DNA from: an uncultured Collinsella sp.
Lineage (GTDB): Bacteria > Actinomycetota > Coriobacteriia > Coriobacteriales > Coriobacteriaceae
Length of the DNA stretch: 13,614 nt
Assembly: GCA_900758885.1 (NCBI GenBank)
Contig: CAAETD010000160.1
Coordinates: 1-13,614 of the forward strand
Reading direction: 5' to 3'
The position numbers were made by a program, and so were the translations under genes. Within the stretch, counting starts at the first letter, position 1. Each line of letters starts with the position of its first letter. The notes below the pieces were generated by a model. The model saw only the letters and a list, made by a program, of their open reading frames with translations, made no database searches and was not told where the DNA came from. Shown one piece after another: positions 1 through 5,974 of the stretch.

Positions 1-22
1 CCCGCATCCGATAGGATACGGG
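1..22 (-). terminator. Possible terminator hairpin downstream of pgi (cut by window edge)
   Basis: Positions 1-9 and 14-22 form a 9-bp stem around a 4-nt loop. Read on the minus strand the arms are CCCGTATCC and GGATGCGGG, with one G-U pair. The hairpin begins about 38 nt after the pgi stop codon. Any U-tract would lie outside the window, so terminator function is inferred from position only. Confidence 0.35.
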
Positions 23-59
23 CCCCTGACTATAAGGCGCGATGCGTTAACAGCAGCGG

Positions 60-1754
60 CTACTTACGGTGAGCGCGGTAGAACTCGATAAGCGCCTGGG
101 TCGAAGCGTCCTGCTCGGCCTTGGCGGCGTCGTCGTGGAAGGCCGGGGTAATCTGCTTGGCAAGCTGCTTGCCCAGCTCAACGCCCCACTGGTCGTAGGA
201 GTCGATGCCCCAGACCGTGCCCTCGACAAACGTGATGTGCTCGTACAGTGCGATGAGCTCGCCGAGTGCGAACGGGGTCAGCGTGTCGCCAAAGATCGAG
301 GTCGTCGGACGGTTGCCCTCAAAGCAGCGGGCCGGGACGATCTGCTCGGGCGTACCCTCGGCGCGCACCTCATCGGCCGTCTTACCAAAGGCAAGCGCCT
401 TGGTCTGGGCCAGGAAGTTGCCCAGGAACAGCTCGTGCACGTCCTGACCGCTGTCGGTCGCAGGGTTGGCGGTATTGGCGAAAGCGATAAAGTCGGCCGG
501 GACCACCACGGTGCCCTGGTGCAGCAGCTGGTAGAAGGCGTGCTGACCGTTGGTGCCGGGCTCGCCCCAGAAGATCTCACCGGTATCGGAGGTCACAGCG
601 CTGCCGTCCCAGCGGACATGCTTGCCGTTGGACTCCATGGTGAGCTGCTGCAGGTAGGCCGGGAAACGGTGCAGATACTGGCAGTACGGAAGCACGGCGT
701 GGCTCTTGGAACCGAAGAAGTTGACGTACCAGACGTTGAGCAGGCCCATCAGCGCGACGGCATTGTTCTCGAGCGGCGTGTTGCAGAAGTACTCGTCGAT
801 GGCGTGGAAGCCCTCGAGGAACTGCTGGAAGCGCTCGGGACCGAGCACGACGATCAGCGACAGGCCCACGGCAGAGTCGACGGAGTAGCGGCCGCCGACC
901 CAATTCCAGAAACCAAAAGCGTTAGCGGGGTCGATGCCGAAGGCCTCGACCTTCTCGAGTGCGGTGGAAACAGCGACGAAGTGCTTGGCCACGGCCTCGG
1001 CGTTCTGCTCATCGGAGCCGTCGATGGCGCCCTGAGCCTTGAGCTGCTCGAGCATCCAGGTCTTGGCCTCGCGAGCGTTAGTGAGGGTCTCGAGCGTGGT
1101 GAAAGTCTTGGAGACGATAATCACGAGCGTGGTCTCGGGATCCAGGCCCTTGAGCTTCTCGGCCTGGTCGTTGGGGTCGATGTTGGAGATGTAGCGGCAG
1201 TCGATACCGGCGTCGGCGTAGGGACGCAGAGCCTCGTAGGCCATGACCGGGCCCAGATCGGAGCCGCCGATGCCGATGGACACCAGGTGCTCGATCTTCT
1301 TGCCGGTAACGCCCTTCCACTCACCGGAGCGCACGCGCTCGGCGAAGGCATACATGCGATCGAGGACCTCGTGCACGTCGGCGACGACGTCCTGGCCGTC
1401 GACGATGAGCTGGCCTTTCTCGCTTGCCGGACGGCGCAGCGCGGTGTGCAGGACGGCGCGGTCCTCGGTGGTGTTGATGTGCTCGCCGGAGAACATGGCG
1501 TCGCGGCGCTCCTCGAGTTTCACCTCGCGGGCAAGATCGCACAGCAGCTTGACGGTCTCGTCGGTCACCAGGTTCTTGGATAGGTCGAAGTGCAGGTCAC
1601 CGGCGTCAAAGCTCAGCTTGTTCACGCGCTCGGCATCGGCGGCGAACCAGGCCTTGAGGTCGATACCATCGGCCTCAAGCTTCTCCTGATGAGCCTCGAG
1701 CGCCTTCCAAGCGGCAGTCGACGTAGCATCGATAGGTGCGGCAACAGTTGCCAT
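60..1754 (-). CDS. pgi: Glucose-6-phosphate isomerase
   Basis: Cytoplasmic phosphoglucose isomerase, which interconverts glucose 6-phosphate and fructose 6-phosphate in glycolysis and gluconeogenesis. The 564-residue product is the long type, close to the E. coli enzyme in size. Visible motifs are SIGIGGSDLGP near residue 159 (sugar-phosphate binding), GGRYSVDSAVG near 288 (family signature 1), MESNGKHV with the catalytic Glu, NGQHAFYQLLHQG with the catalytic His, and DQWGVELGKQLA near 518 (signature 2, catalytic Lys). The ATG at 1754 is chosen because AGGAGG lies 5 nt upstream; an in-frame ATG at 1781 lacks such a site. The gene is monocistronic in appearance, with a 7-bp hairpin in its leader. 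A -10-like TAGAAT lies further upstream without a convincing -35. Family assignment is firm. Confidence 0.97.
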   Translation of the reverse strand: MATVAAPIDATSTAAWKALEAHQEKLEADGIDLKAWFAADAERVNKLSFDAGDLHFDLSKNLVTDETVKLLCDLAREVKLEERRDAMFSGEHINTTEDRAVLHTALRRPASEKGQLIVDGQDVVADVHEVLDRMYAFAERVRSGEWKGVTGKKIEHLVSIGIGGSDLGPVMAYEALRPYADAGIDCRYISNIDPNDQAEKLKGLDPETTLVIIVSKTFTTLETLTNAREAKTWMLEQLKAQGAIDGSDEQNAEAVAKHFVAVSTALEKVEAFGIDPANAFGFWNWVGGRYSVDSAVGLSLIVVLGPERFQQFLEGFHAIDEYFCNTPLENNAVALMGLLNVWYVNFFGSKSHAVLPYCQYLHRFPAYLQQLTMESNGKHVRWDGSAVTSDTGEIFWGEPGTNGQHAFYQLLHQGTVVVPADFIAFANTANPATDSGQDVHELFLGNFLAQTKALAFGKTADEVRAEGTPEQIVPARCFEGNRPTTSIFGDTLTPFALGELIALYEHITFVEGTVWGIDSYDQWGVELGKQLAKQITPAFHDDAAKAEQDASTQALIEFYRAHRK

Positions 1755-1773
1755 AGAGTCCTCCTCAGCATAC

Positions 1774-1795
1774 GGGCGCACGCCTCCATGCGCCC
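1774..1795 (-). other. Hairpin in the pgi leader
   Basis: GGGCGCA at 1774-1780 pairs perfectly with TGCGCCC at 1789-1795 across an 8-nt loop. It lies 10 nt upstream of the pgi Shine-Dalgarno site and would be in the leader transcript. No U-tract follows, so it is not a terminator. It might affect RNA stability or translation, or may be chance in GC-rich DNA. Confidence 0.3.
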
Positions 1796-1879
1796 GGACA
1801 TTCAGATGCCACTATTCTAGCGCAGGTCAAGACTACAATCAGCGAGCGTTGCCAATCGGCCCCCAAACGGCAACCGATC

Positions 1880-1943
1880 AAAAAGGGACAGGCTTATTTT
1901 GGCAGGTCAAACGCTTTACCAACCAAAAATAACCCGTCCTTTT
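1880..1943. repeat. Imperfect inverted repeat, terminator-like; one arm is a dispersed repeat
   Basis: The arms at 1880-1907 and 1918-1943 form an imperfect long hairpin of about 25 bp with several G-U pairs and a 10-nt loop. On the minus strand the hairpin ends in CCCTTTTTGA, so it could terminate the truncated dehydrogenase gene that stops at 1954. On the plus strand it ends in GTCCTTTT. Positions 1878-1907 match 2606-2635 in inverted orientation at 26 of 30 bases. Repeat status is seen directly; the terminator role is inferred. Confidence 0.6.
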
Positions 1944-1953
1944 ATGGCAAATA

Positions 1954-2529
1954 TTAGGCCGCGGCGCAGACGCTGCCGAGTAACTCACGCAGAGGAGACC
2001 CGATGCCCTCCAGCAGATCGGGCGCGATAATGGCAAAAACGGGAACCTCGCCGGTGCCCACGACAGCAGGCACCTTGCCCTCCGAGACAATGCATCCATA
2101 AGGCACAAAGCCGTCTTCGCCGGCATCGAGCGCCGCCATGCGACGCGCGAGCTCGCGCGCAAAGCCGGCAGTATCGGCATCGCCAATCGCCAGGACAAAG
2201 TCCACGCCTTCGTCGGTCGCCAGGGCCACGGCTTCGTCGATCAGTTCGTCTCCCCCGTCGCCCCCAACCGAGACGCAGCGGAAAAGCACACGCTCGAGTA
2301 GGGCTCGATCAAGCGAGCCAAGTGCCGCCGAGACAAGCTCATCGCGCGTATGCTTGTCACCGCCCAACACGACCAGCGCCTTGGTGCCACCGTAGTGAGC
2401 GACCAATCGTCCGCACCAGCGAGCCACGTCTCCATCCGCAACAAGGCGCGTCGGCATACCAAACCCATAATTGACCATCTTTCCCACAACCCTTCCGTGC
2501 GCGTAGGCGGCATCAATCGTTAGGCTCAT
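1954..2529 (-). CDS. Truncated iron-containing alcohol dehydrogenase-like protein (N-terminal domain only)
   Basis: The 191-residue product resembles the N-terminal half of group III (iron-containing) alcohol dehydrogenases of the butanol dehydrogenase type. MVNYGFGMPTRLV near residues 18-30 fits the usual N-terminus, and YGGTKALVVLGGDKHTRDELV fits the first Rossmann strands. The equivalent of the NAD-binding GGGSxxD loop reads IGDADTAG, so it is degenerate. A PVFAIIAPDLLEG segment near the end resembles the region just before the metal-binding domain. The whole C-terminal helical domain with its metal-ligand Asp and His residues is absent (family length about 390). It is therefore probably not a working dehydrogenase: either a decayed gene or a repurposed domain. 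The frame is intact. ATG 2529 has no clear Shine-Dalgarno site; ATG 2478 matches the family N-terminus better and may be the true start. Confidence 0.6.
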   Translation of the reverse strand: MSLTIDAAYAHGRVVGKMVNYGFGMPTRLVADGDVARWCGRLVAHYGGTKALVVLGGDKHTRDELVSAALGSLDRALLERVLFRCVSVGGDGGDELIDEAVALATDEGVDFVLAIGDADTAGFARELARRMAALDAGEDGFVPYGCIVSEGKVPAVVGTGEVPVFAIIAPDLLEGIGSPLRELLGSVCAAA

Positions 2530-2605
2530 GCTACGAAGCGAGGTTTTCCGAGCTGTTTCGCACTCTTTAGAGCTGCGTTAAAACCCGATCCAACCGCACG
2601 ACCAT

Positions 2606-2635
2606 ACCTACCAAAACAAACCAGTCCCTTTTTGA
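2606..2635 (-). repeat. Second copy of the 30-nt dispersed repeat (inverted)
   Basis: On the plus strand it begins ACCTACCAAAACAAACC and ends GTCCCTTTTTGA. It matches the reverse complement of 1878-1907 at 26 of 30 positions. Unlike the other copy it has no obvious opposite arm. It lies between the truncated dehydrogenase start and the -35 of the polymerase promoter, so the two copies bracket the dehydrogenase-like gene. Confidence 0.6.
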
Positions 2636-2641
2636 CAGGTT

Positions 2642-2670
2642 TTGACGACGTCCGGACGAGCGGGTATTAT
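2642..2670 (+). promoter_or_regulatory. Sigma70-type promoter of the polymerase/YolD operon
   Basis: TTGACG at 2642-2647 and TATTAT at 2665-2670 are separated by 17 bp, close to the vegetative consensus. The predicted transcription start (about 2677) falls inside the first LexA-like box, so repressor binding would block initiation. Confidence 0.7.
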
Positions 2671-2701
2671 CGAACAGATATTCGATAAGAACATGTGTTT
2701 G
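2671..2701 (+). promoter_or_regulatory. Two tandem LexA (SOS) operator-like boxes
   Basis: CGAACAGATATTCG at 2671-2684 and AGAACATGTGTTTG at 2688-2701 each resemble the Gram-positive/actinobacterial LexA box CGAAC-N4-GTTYG. Box 1 departs at one half-site base (ATTCG for GTTCG); box 2 departs only in its first base. The centres are 17 bp apart, directly after the -10 element and before the ATG at 2716. The match is visible; LexA control is inferred and fits a translesion polymerase operon. Confidence 0.65.
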
Positions 2702-2715
2702 ATGATAGGACACGG

Positions 2716-4221
2716 ATGGCGCACGAGCAGCACACCTATATCTGCATCGACCTCAAGACGTTTTATGCCAGCGTCGAGTGCGTCGACCGTGGGCTCGATC
2801 CGCTCACCACCAACCTGGTCGTTGCCGACGAATCGCGCGGACGCACGACCATCTGCCTCGCCATCACACAGGCCATGAAGGACTTAGGGATTCACAATCG
2901 CTGCCGTCTGTTTGAGATTCCCGACGGCATCGACTACATCAAAGCCGTACCGCGCATGCAGCACTACATGGAAGTGTCGGCGCAAATCTACGGCATCTAT
3001 CTGGAATACGTGAGCCCGCAAGACATTCACGTCTATTCAATCGACGAATGCTTTATCGACGTGACGCCCTATCTAGACCTCTACCATACCAATGCCAAAG
3101 GCTTTGCCTGCATGTTGCGCGATGAGGTCCTCGCGCGCACCGGCATCACGGCAACGGTCGGCATCGGCCCCAACCTATTCCAGGCCAAGGTAGCGCTCGA
3201 TATCACCGCCAAGCACGTACCCAGCCGCATCGGCATACTCGACGACGAGACCTTTCGCAAAGAGATCTGGCCCCATCGTCCCATCACCGATATCTGGGGC
3301 ATCGGCCCCGGCGTGGCAGCACGACTCGAAAAGTATGGCGTCTACGACCTGATGGGCGTCGCCGCGCTCGACGAGAACCTGCTCTACGACGAGCTCGGCG
3401 TCAATGCCGAATATCTCATCGACCACGCCTTCGGACGCGAGCCGACAACCATCGCCGATATCCAAGCCTATCGCCCGCAAGCAACTTCGACCACTACAGG
3501 ACAGGTGCTCTCGAAGGGCTATGCCTACGAGCAGGCCTACACCGTCTTGCGCGAGATGGTCGACAGTGCCGTGCTGGACTTGGTCGATAAGCACGTGGTA
3601 TGTGACAGCATCTCGCTCTTTGTGGGCTACGCGAGCGAGCGCGCCGACATCCGCAGGCTTGATGCCAGCGGTACTGCACAATATGTGGACGGATGCGGAC
3701 ACCTGCGCTCGAGTACGTCGAGCATCGAACCCACCGCAACCGCCGGCCCCGAGCTCGCACCCCGTGCGCCCAAGCCCGTCCAGTGCGATGACGAAAGGCG
3801 TCGCCTGGTGCGCGAAGCGCAGGCAATCGATGGCATCTTTGTGGGAGAGCATGGCGGCAAACCGCGTGGTGGCTATGCCGCGCTCTTTGCACACTCCAAC
3901 GCCTCGCGCAAGCTGCCCGAGCGCACCAATTCGTTTAAGAAGATCATGGGCTATTTCGATGACCTTTGGGCGCAAACGGTCGACCCTAAACGACCGGTCA
4001 AGCGAATCAACCTGGGCTTTGGCAACCTCATGCCCGAGGAATTTGCCACTATCGATCTGTTTAGCGATGTCGAGGCCGATGAGCGCGAGCGCGACCTGGC
4101 GCGCGCCGTCCTGGCTGTGAAAGGCAAGTACGGCAAGAACGCGCTCGTCAAGGGATTAAGCTTTACCGCCGGCGCCACCGCGCGCGAACGCAACGACCAA
4201 GTTGGAGGACACCGTGCCTAA
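2716..4221 (+). CDS. Y-family DNA polymerase, UvrX/UmuC-like (translesion synthesis)
   Basis: Error-prone polymerase of the ImpB/MucB/SamB (UmuC, DinB) superfamily, likely copying damaged templates during the SOS response. The 501-residue product has D12 in IDLKTFYASVE, with Y17 at the steric-gate position, and the catalytic pair D110/E111 in SIDECFID. VGIGPNLFQAKVA and a helix-hairpin-helix-like DIWGIGPGVAARLEKYGV follow. A TIDLFSD segment near residues 445-451 resembles a beta-clamp binding peptide (compare QLDLF). Length and the downstream YolD-like partner place it with the Firmicutes UvrX/YqjW type rather than the shorter DinB. The ATG at 2716 is chosen because AGGA lies 5 nt upstream; a GTG at 2695 would sit inside the second LexA box. 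It overlaps the next gene by 8 bp, which suggests translational coupling. Such pairs are common on phages and plasmids, but no mobile gene is visible here. Confidence 0.9.
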   Translation: MAHEQHTYICIDLKTFYASVECVDRGLDPLTTNLVVADESRGRTTICLAITQAMKDLGIHNRCRLFEIPDGIDYIKAVPRMQHYMEVSAQIYGIYLEYVSPQDIHVYSIDECFIDVTPYLDLYHTNAKGFACMLRDEVLARTGITATVGIGPNLFQAKVALDITAKHVPSRIGILDDETFRKEIWPHRPITDIWGIGPGVAARLEKYGVYDLMGVAALDENLLYDELGVNAEYLIDHAFGREPTTIADIQAYRPQATSTTTGQVLSKGYAYEQAYTVLREMVDSAVLDLVDKHVVCDSISLFVGYASERADIRRLDASGTAQYVDGCGHLRSSTSSIEPTATAGPELAPRAPKPVQCDDERRRLVREAQAIDGIFVGEHGGKPRGGYAALFAHSNASRKLPERTNSFKKIMGYFDDLWAQTVDPKRPVKRINLGFGNLMPEEFATIDLFSDVEADERERDLARAVLAVKGKYGKNALVKGLSFTAGATARERNDQVGGHRA

Positions 4222-4639
4222 ACCCAAACAACAGCCCGTGCGCCCGCCGACCGCCTTCGAGCGCCTGGCGGACCCCGAGGGCAGACGCCGCGCCGCCGAC
4301 CCCAACCTCACAGCCAACGGTGCCGTGCGCGCCAACCGCGCCGCACAGTTTATGCCCTTTGCCGCCCTCACGGGATACTACAAACTCGTGCGCAAGCAGG
4401 AAATCACCGTCGAGCCAAAACGTGAGCTCACGGAAGAAAAAGCCCTCGTGCTTTCTAAAAAGCTCGAGGGTCTCAAACGTGGCGACTTGGTTCGTGTCAC
4501 CTATTACGATACATACGGCTATCGCAGCCGCACCGGCATCCTCGACGAGGCGCTCCCCGCCTTCAAGCTCCTCAAGCTCAAAGACATCGCCATCGACTTC
4601 GACGACATCCAAGACATCGAACTGCGCGGACGAGCCTAG
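4214..4639 (+). CDS. YolD-like protein
   Basis: A 141-residue partner protein of the YolD-like family, usually encoded next to UvrX-type polymerases. Its exact role is not settled; it has been proposed to be functionally similar to UmuD. Recognisable features are NRAAQFMPFAALTGYY in the N-terminal half, a charged central helix with EPKRELTEEKALVLSKKL, GDLVRVTYYDTYGYRSRTG, and the closing IDFDDIQDIEL. The first 35 residues are Pro/Arg-rich and probably flexible. The GTG start at 4214 has GGAGGA 4 nt upstream and overlaps the polymerase stop by 8 bp; a TTG at 4202 is the only longer in-frame alternative. The gene ends 26 bp from the convergent metallochaperone gene, with no strong terminator between them. 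Confidence 0.85.
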   Translation: MPKPKQQPVRPPTAFERLADPEGRRRAADPNLTANGAVRANRAAQFMPFAALTGYYKLVRKQEITVEPKRELTEEKALVLSKKLEGLKRGDLVRVTYYDTYGYRSRTGILDEALPAFKLLKLKDIAIDFDDIQDIELRGRA

Positions 4640-4665
4640 CCAAGGAAGCGCATCCAGGGCGGCGC

Positions 4666-5049
4666 TTACAGCGTCATGACGTAGTAGCCCGCGTCTTTCA
4701 CGGCCGTCTCGAGAACACCACGATCAACCGGCTGTTTAGAGCGCACACGTGCCGTGTGATCCGCATACGTCACCGTTGCCCACACGCCGTCCAGCGCATT
4801 GAGGGCATTGGCCACGTTCTGAGCGCAGCCGTCACAGCTCATGCCGCCGATGAGCAGCTCATCGCTATAGGGATAGTGCGATGCATCGGTATCCACCACA
4901 ACAACCTTTTTGGCCTTCTTGCCGCTCGCACCATCGCTGCAGCAACTCTTCCCGTGTGTCGAAGCGGCAATGCGACGCAGTCCAAAAAACATGCCGACGG
5001 CAATGACGGCCAGCACGATGAGATTCGCAGGGTTGAGCAAGTCACTCAT
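4666..5049 (-). CDS. Membrane-anchored HMA-domain metal-binding protein (FeoB-associated type N-terminus)
   Basis: The 127-residue protein starts with one hydrophobic segment (residues 8-24) and a Cys pair at 36-37 followed by a Lys-rich stretch. This resembles FeoB-associated Cys-rich membrane proteins. Residues 64-127 are a heavy-metal-associated (HMA, CopZ-like) domain with GMSCDGC at 69-75, the CxxC motif that binds Cu(I) or related soft metals. It is likely a membrane-tethered metallochaperone facing the cytoplasm (positive charges after the segment), but no P-type ATPase lies nearby to receive the metal. ATG 5049 is used because AAAGGGG precedes it by 5 nt; an in-frame TTG at 5064 overlaps that site. 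The CsoR-like palindrome upstream suggests copper-induced expression. The HMA domain is firm; the metal is inferred. Confidence 0.85.
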   Translation of the reverse strand: MSDLLNPANLIVLAVIAVGMFFGLRRIAASTHGKSCCSDGASGKKAKKVVVVDTDASHYPYSDELLIGGMSCDGCAQNVANALNALDGVWATVTYADHTARVRSKQPVDRGVLETAVKDAGYYVMTL

Positions 5050-5078
5050 GCGTTCCCCTTTCAAGTAGCACTATCTAG

Positions 5079-5097
5079 ATACCCCCATGGGGTGTCC
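5079..5097 (-). promoter_or_regulatory. CsoR-like (copper) operator upstream of the HMA gene
   Basis: GATACCCCCATGGGGTGTC is a 19-nt dyad with 7 of 9 positions paired. It closely resembles CsoR sites of the ATACCC...GGGGTAT type. On the minus strand it lies between a TTAAGA and a TATCTA hexamer spaced 19 bp apart, so a MerR-type (CueR) arrangement is also possible. It is 30 nt upstream of the HMA start codon. Confidence 0.5.
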
Positions 5098-5157
5098 CCA
5101 TCTTAACCCAAATTCATGTCCGTTCGGTCAATTAGTTTCCCTCTTCAAACTTTTTTG

Positions 5158-5185
5158 TTGACCATGGCTTACTTTCGTGTATAAG
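5158..5185 (+). promoter_or_regulatory. Promoter of the DUF3793-flavodoxin operon
   Basis: TTGACC at 5158-5163 and TATAAG at 5180-5185 are separated by 16 bp. A Shine-Dalgarno AAGGAG at 5214-5219 and the GTG at 5224 follow. The position and an AT-rich upstream stretch support it. Confidence 0.6.
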
Positions 5186-5200
5186 TTTTCCTAGGCTAAC
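5185..5200 (+). promoter_or_regulatory. Operator-like dyad, partly matching DtxR/IdeR iron boxes
   Basis: GTTTTCCTAGGCTAAC is a 16-nt dyad (GTT..CCTAGG..AAC) just after the -10 element. TAGGCTAAC matches the right part of the IdeR/DtxR box core TTAGGCTAAC; over the full 19-nt consensus only about 11 positions agree. Iron control of a flavodoxin operon would make biological sense, but the regulator is a guess. Confidence 0.35.
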
Positions 5201-5223
5201 AGTTTAGATCCGTAAGGAGCGCC

Positions 5224-5928
5224 GTGACTCGAACCATAGACATCCCAACGTTTCAGGCGGCAGTCGTGCGCAACTGCTCTCCCACGCTCGCGGGCATCAA
5301 GCCGGCATCGCTCTTTACCTATCCAGGCACCTACGCCCACGGGGACGGCTCGGTCGCAACCGAAACCATCGCAGAGCGCCGAGCACGCCTGCTCAACGTT
5401 ATCGCCCAGTGCAATCGCGAGCTTGACCCGTTCGGTATCCACCTGAGTGTTTTGGTCTGGCGGCCCTGCGGAGCGCTCGTGTATATGTACCGAGCCAAAA
5501 GCCTCACCACCTATTTCGCAGACCCTCGCGCCCAAACGGCGCTCGCCTCGGAAGGCTACGACACGAAAGACCTTTCGACATGCCTTGTGCATTTGGCATC
5601 ACGCATCACGCTCGCGAGCAATAACGTCGCGGAATGCGCCTGTAGCCAGACTCGATGCGCACTACCCCAGCAAGCTAGCTGCAGCAACGACTGCACCTGC
5701 GAGTTTCCGCACGAAATAGGCTACTTCCTCGGATATCCCTACGACGATGTGCGCGAGTTTATCGTCCAGCGCGGCGAGAACTACAAGGTCTTTGGAGCTT
5801 GGAAGGTCTACACGAATGTCGAGCAAGCGCTTGCGATGTTTGACGCCTACCGCGCTTGCACTCAATACCTCACCTTTGTCTATCAGCAGGGCTGCAGCTT
5901 GGCGCAACTTGCCCAGGCAACCCGATAG
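5224..5928 (+). CDS. DUF3793 family protein with an internal cysteine cluster
   Basis: A 234-residue soluble protein of unknown function. The C-terminal half carries the DUF3793 hallmarks FPHEIGYFLGYPYDDVREFI and GAWKVYTN, ending with a YQQGCSLAQLA helix; the N-terminal half has SPTLAGIKPASLF and a LVWRPCGALVYMYR strand. Directly before FPHEIG (residues 138-159) lie six cysteines spaced CxC-x4-C-x7-C-x3-CxC, which could bind a metal or Fe-S cluster. I do not recall this as a standard feature of the family. It has its own promoter, and a flavodoxin gene follows 46 bp later in the same direction. This pairing is known from anaerobic Firmicutes and coriobacteria and hints at iron or redox metabolism. 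The GTG start has AAGGAG 4 nt upstream. Family call is fairly firm; function is unknown. Confidence 0.8.
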   Translation: MTRTIDIPTFQAAVVRNCSPTLAGIKPASLFTYPGTYAHGDGSVATETIAERRARLLNVIAQCNRELDPFGIHLSVLVWRPCGALVYMYRAKSLTTYFADPRAQTALASEGYDTKDLSTCLVHLASRITLASNNVAECACSQTRCALPQQASCSNDCTCEFPHEIGYFLGYPYDDVREFIVQRGENYKVFGAWKVYTNVEQALAMFDAYRACTQYLTFVYQQGCSLAQLAQATR

Positions 5929-5940
5929 AACATAGAAGCC

Positions 5941-5955
5941 GCGGCAACCTGCCGC
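5941..5955 (+). other. Small hairpin between DUF3793 and flavodoxin genes
   Basis: GCGGCA (5941-5946) pairs with TGCCGC (5950-5955) around ACC, just ahead of the flavodoxin Shine-Dalgarno AAAGGA. It could protect or separate the downstream message. There is no U-tract, so it is not a full terminator. Confidence 0.35.
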
Positions 5956-5974
5956 ACAACTGAAAGGACTCAAC

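Noticed and set aside
69..1583. 504-codon open frame on the plus strand opposite pgi
   Set aside because: It is antisense to a gene with unmistakable phosphoglucose isomerase motifs. The translated product is low-complexity Gly/Val/Leu-rich without recognisable motifs. Such frames arise from G/C-rich third positions.
3175..3975. 266-codon minus-strand frame opposite the polymerase gene
   Set aside because: It is a mirror frame of the Y-family polymerase, with no Shine-Dalgarno site or family motif. The polymerase frame has all catalytic residues.
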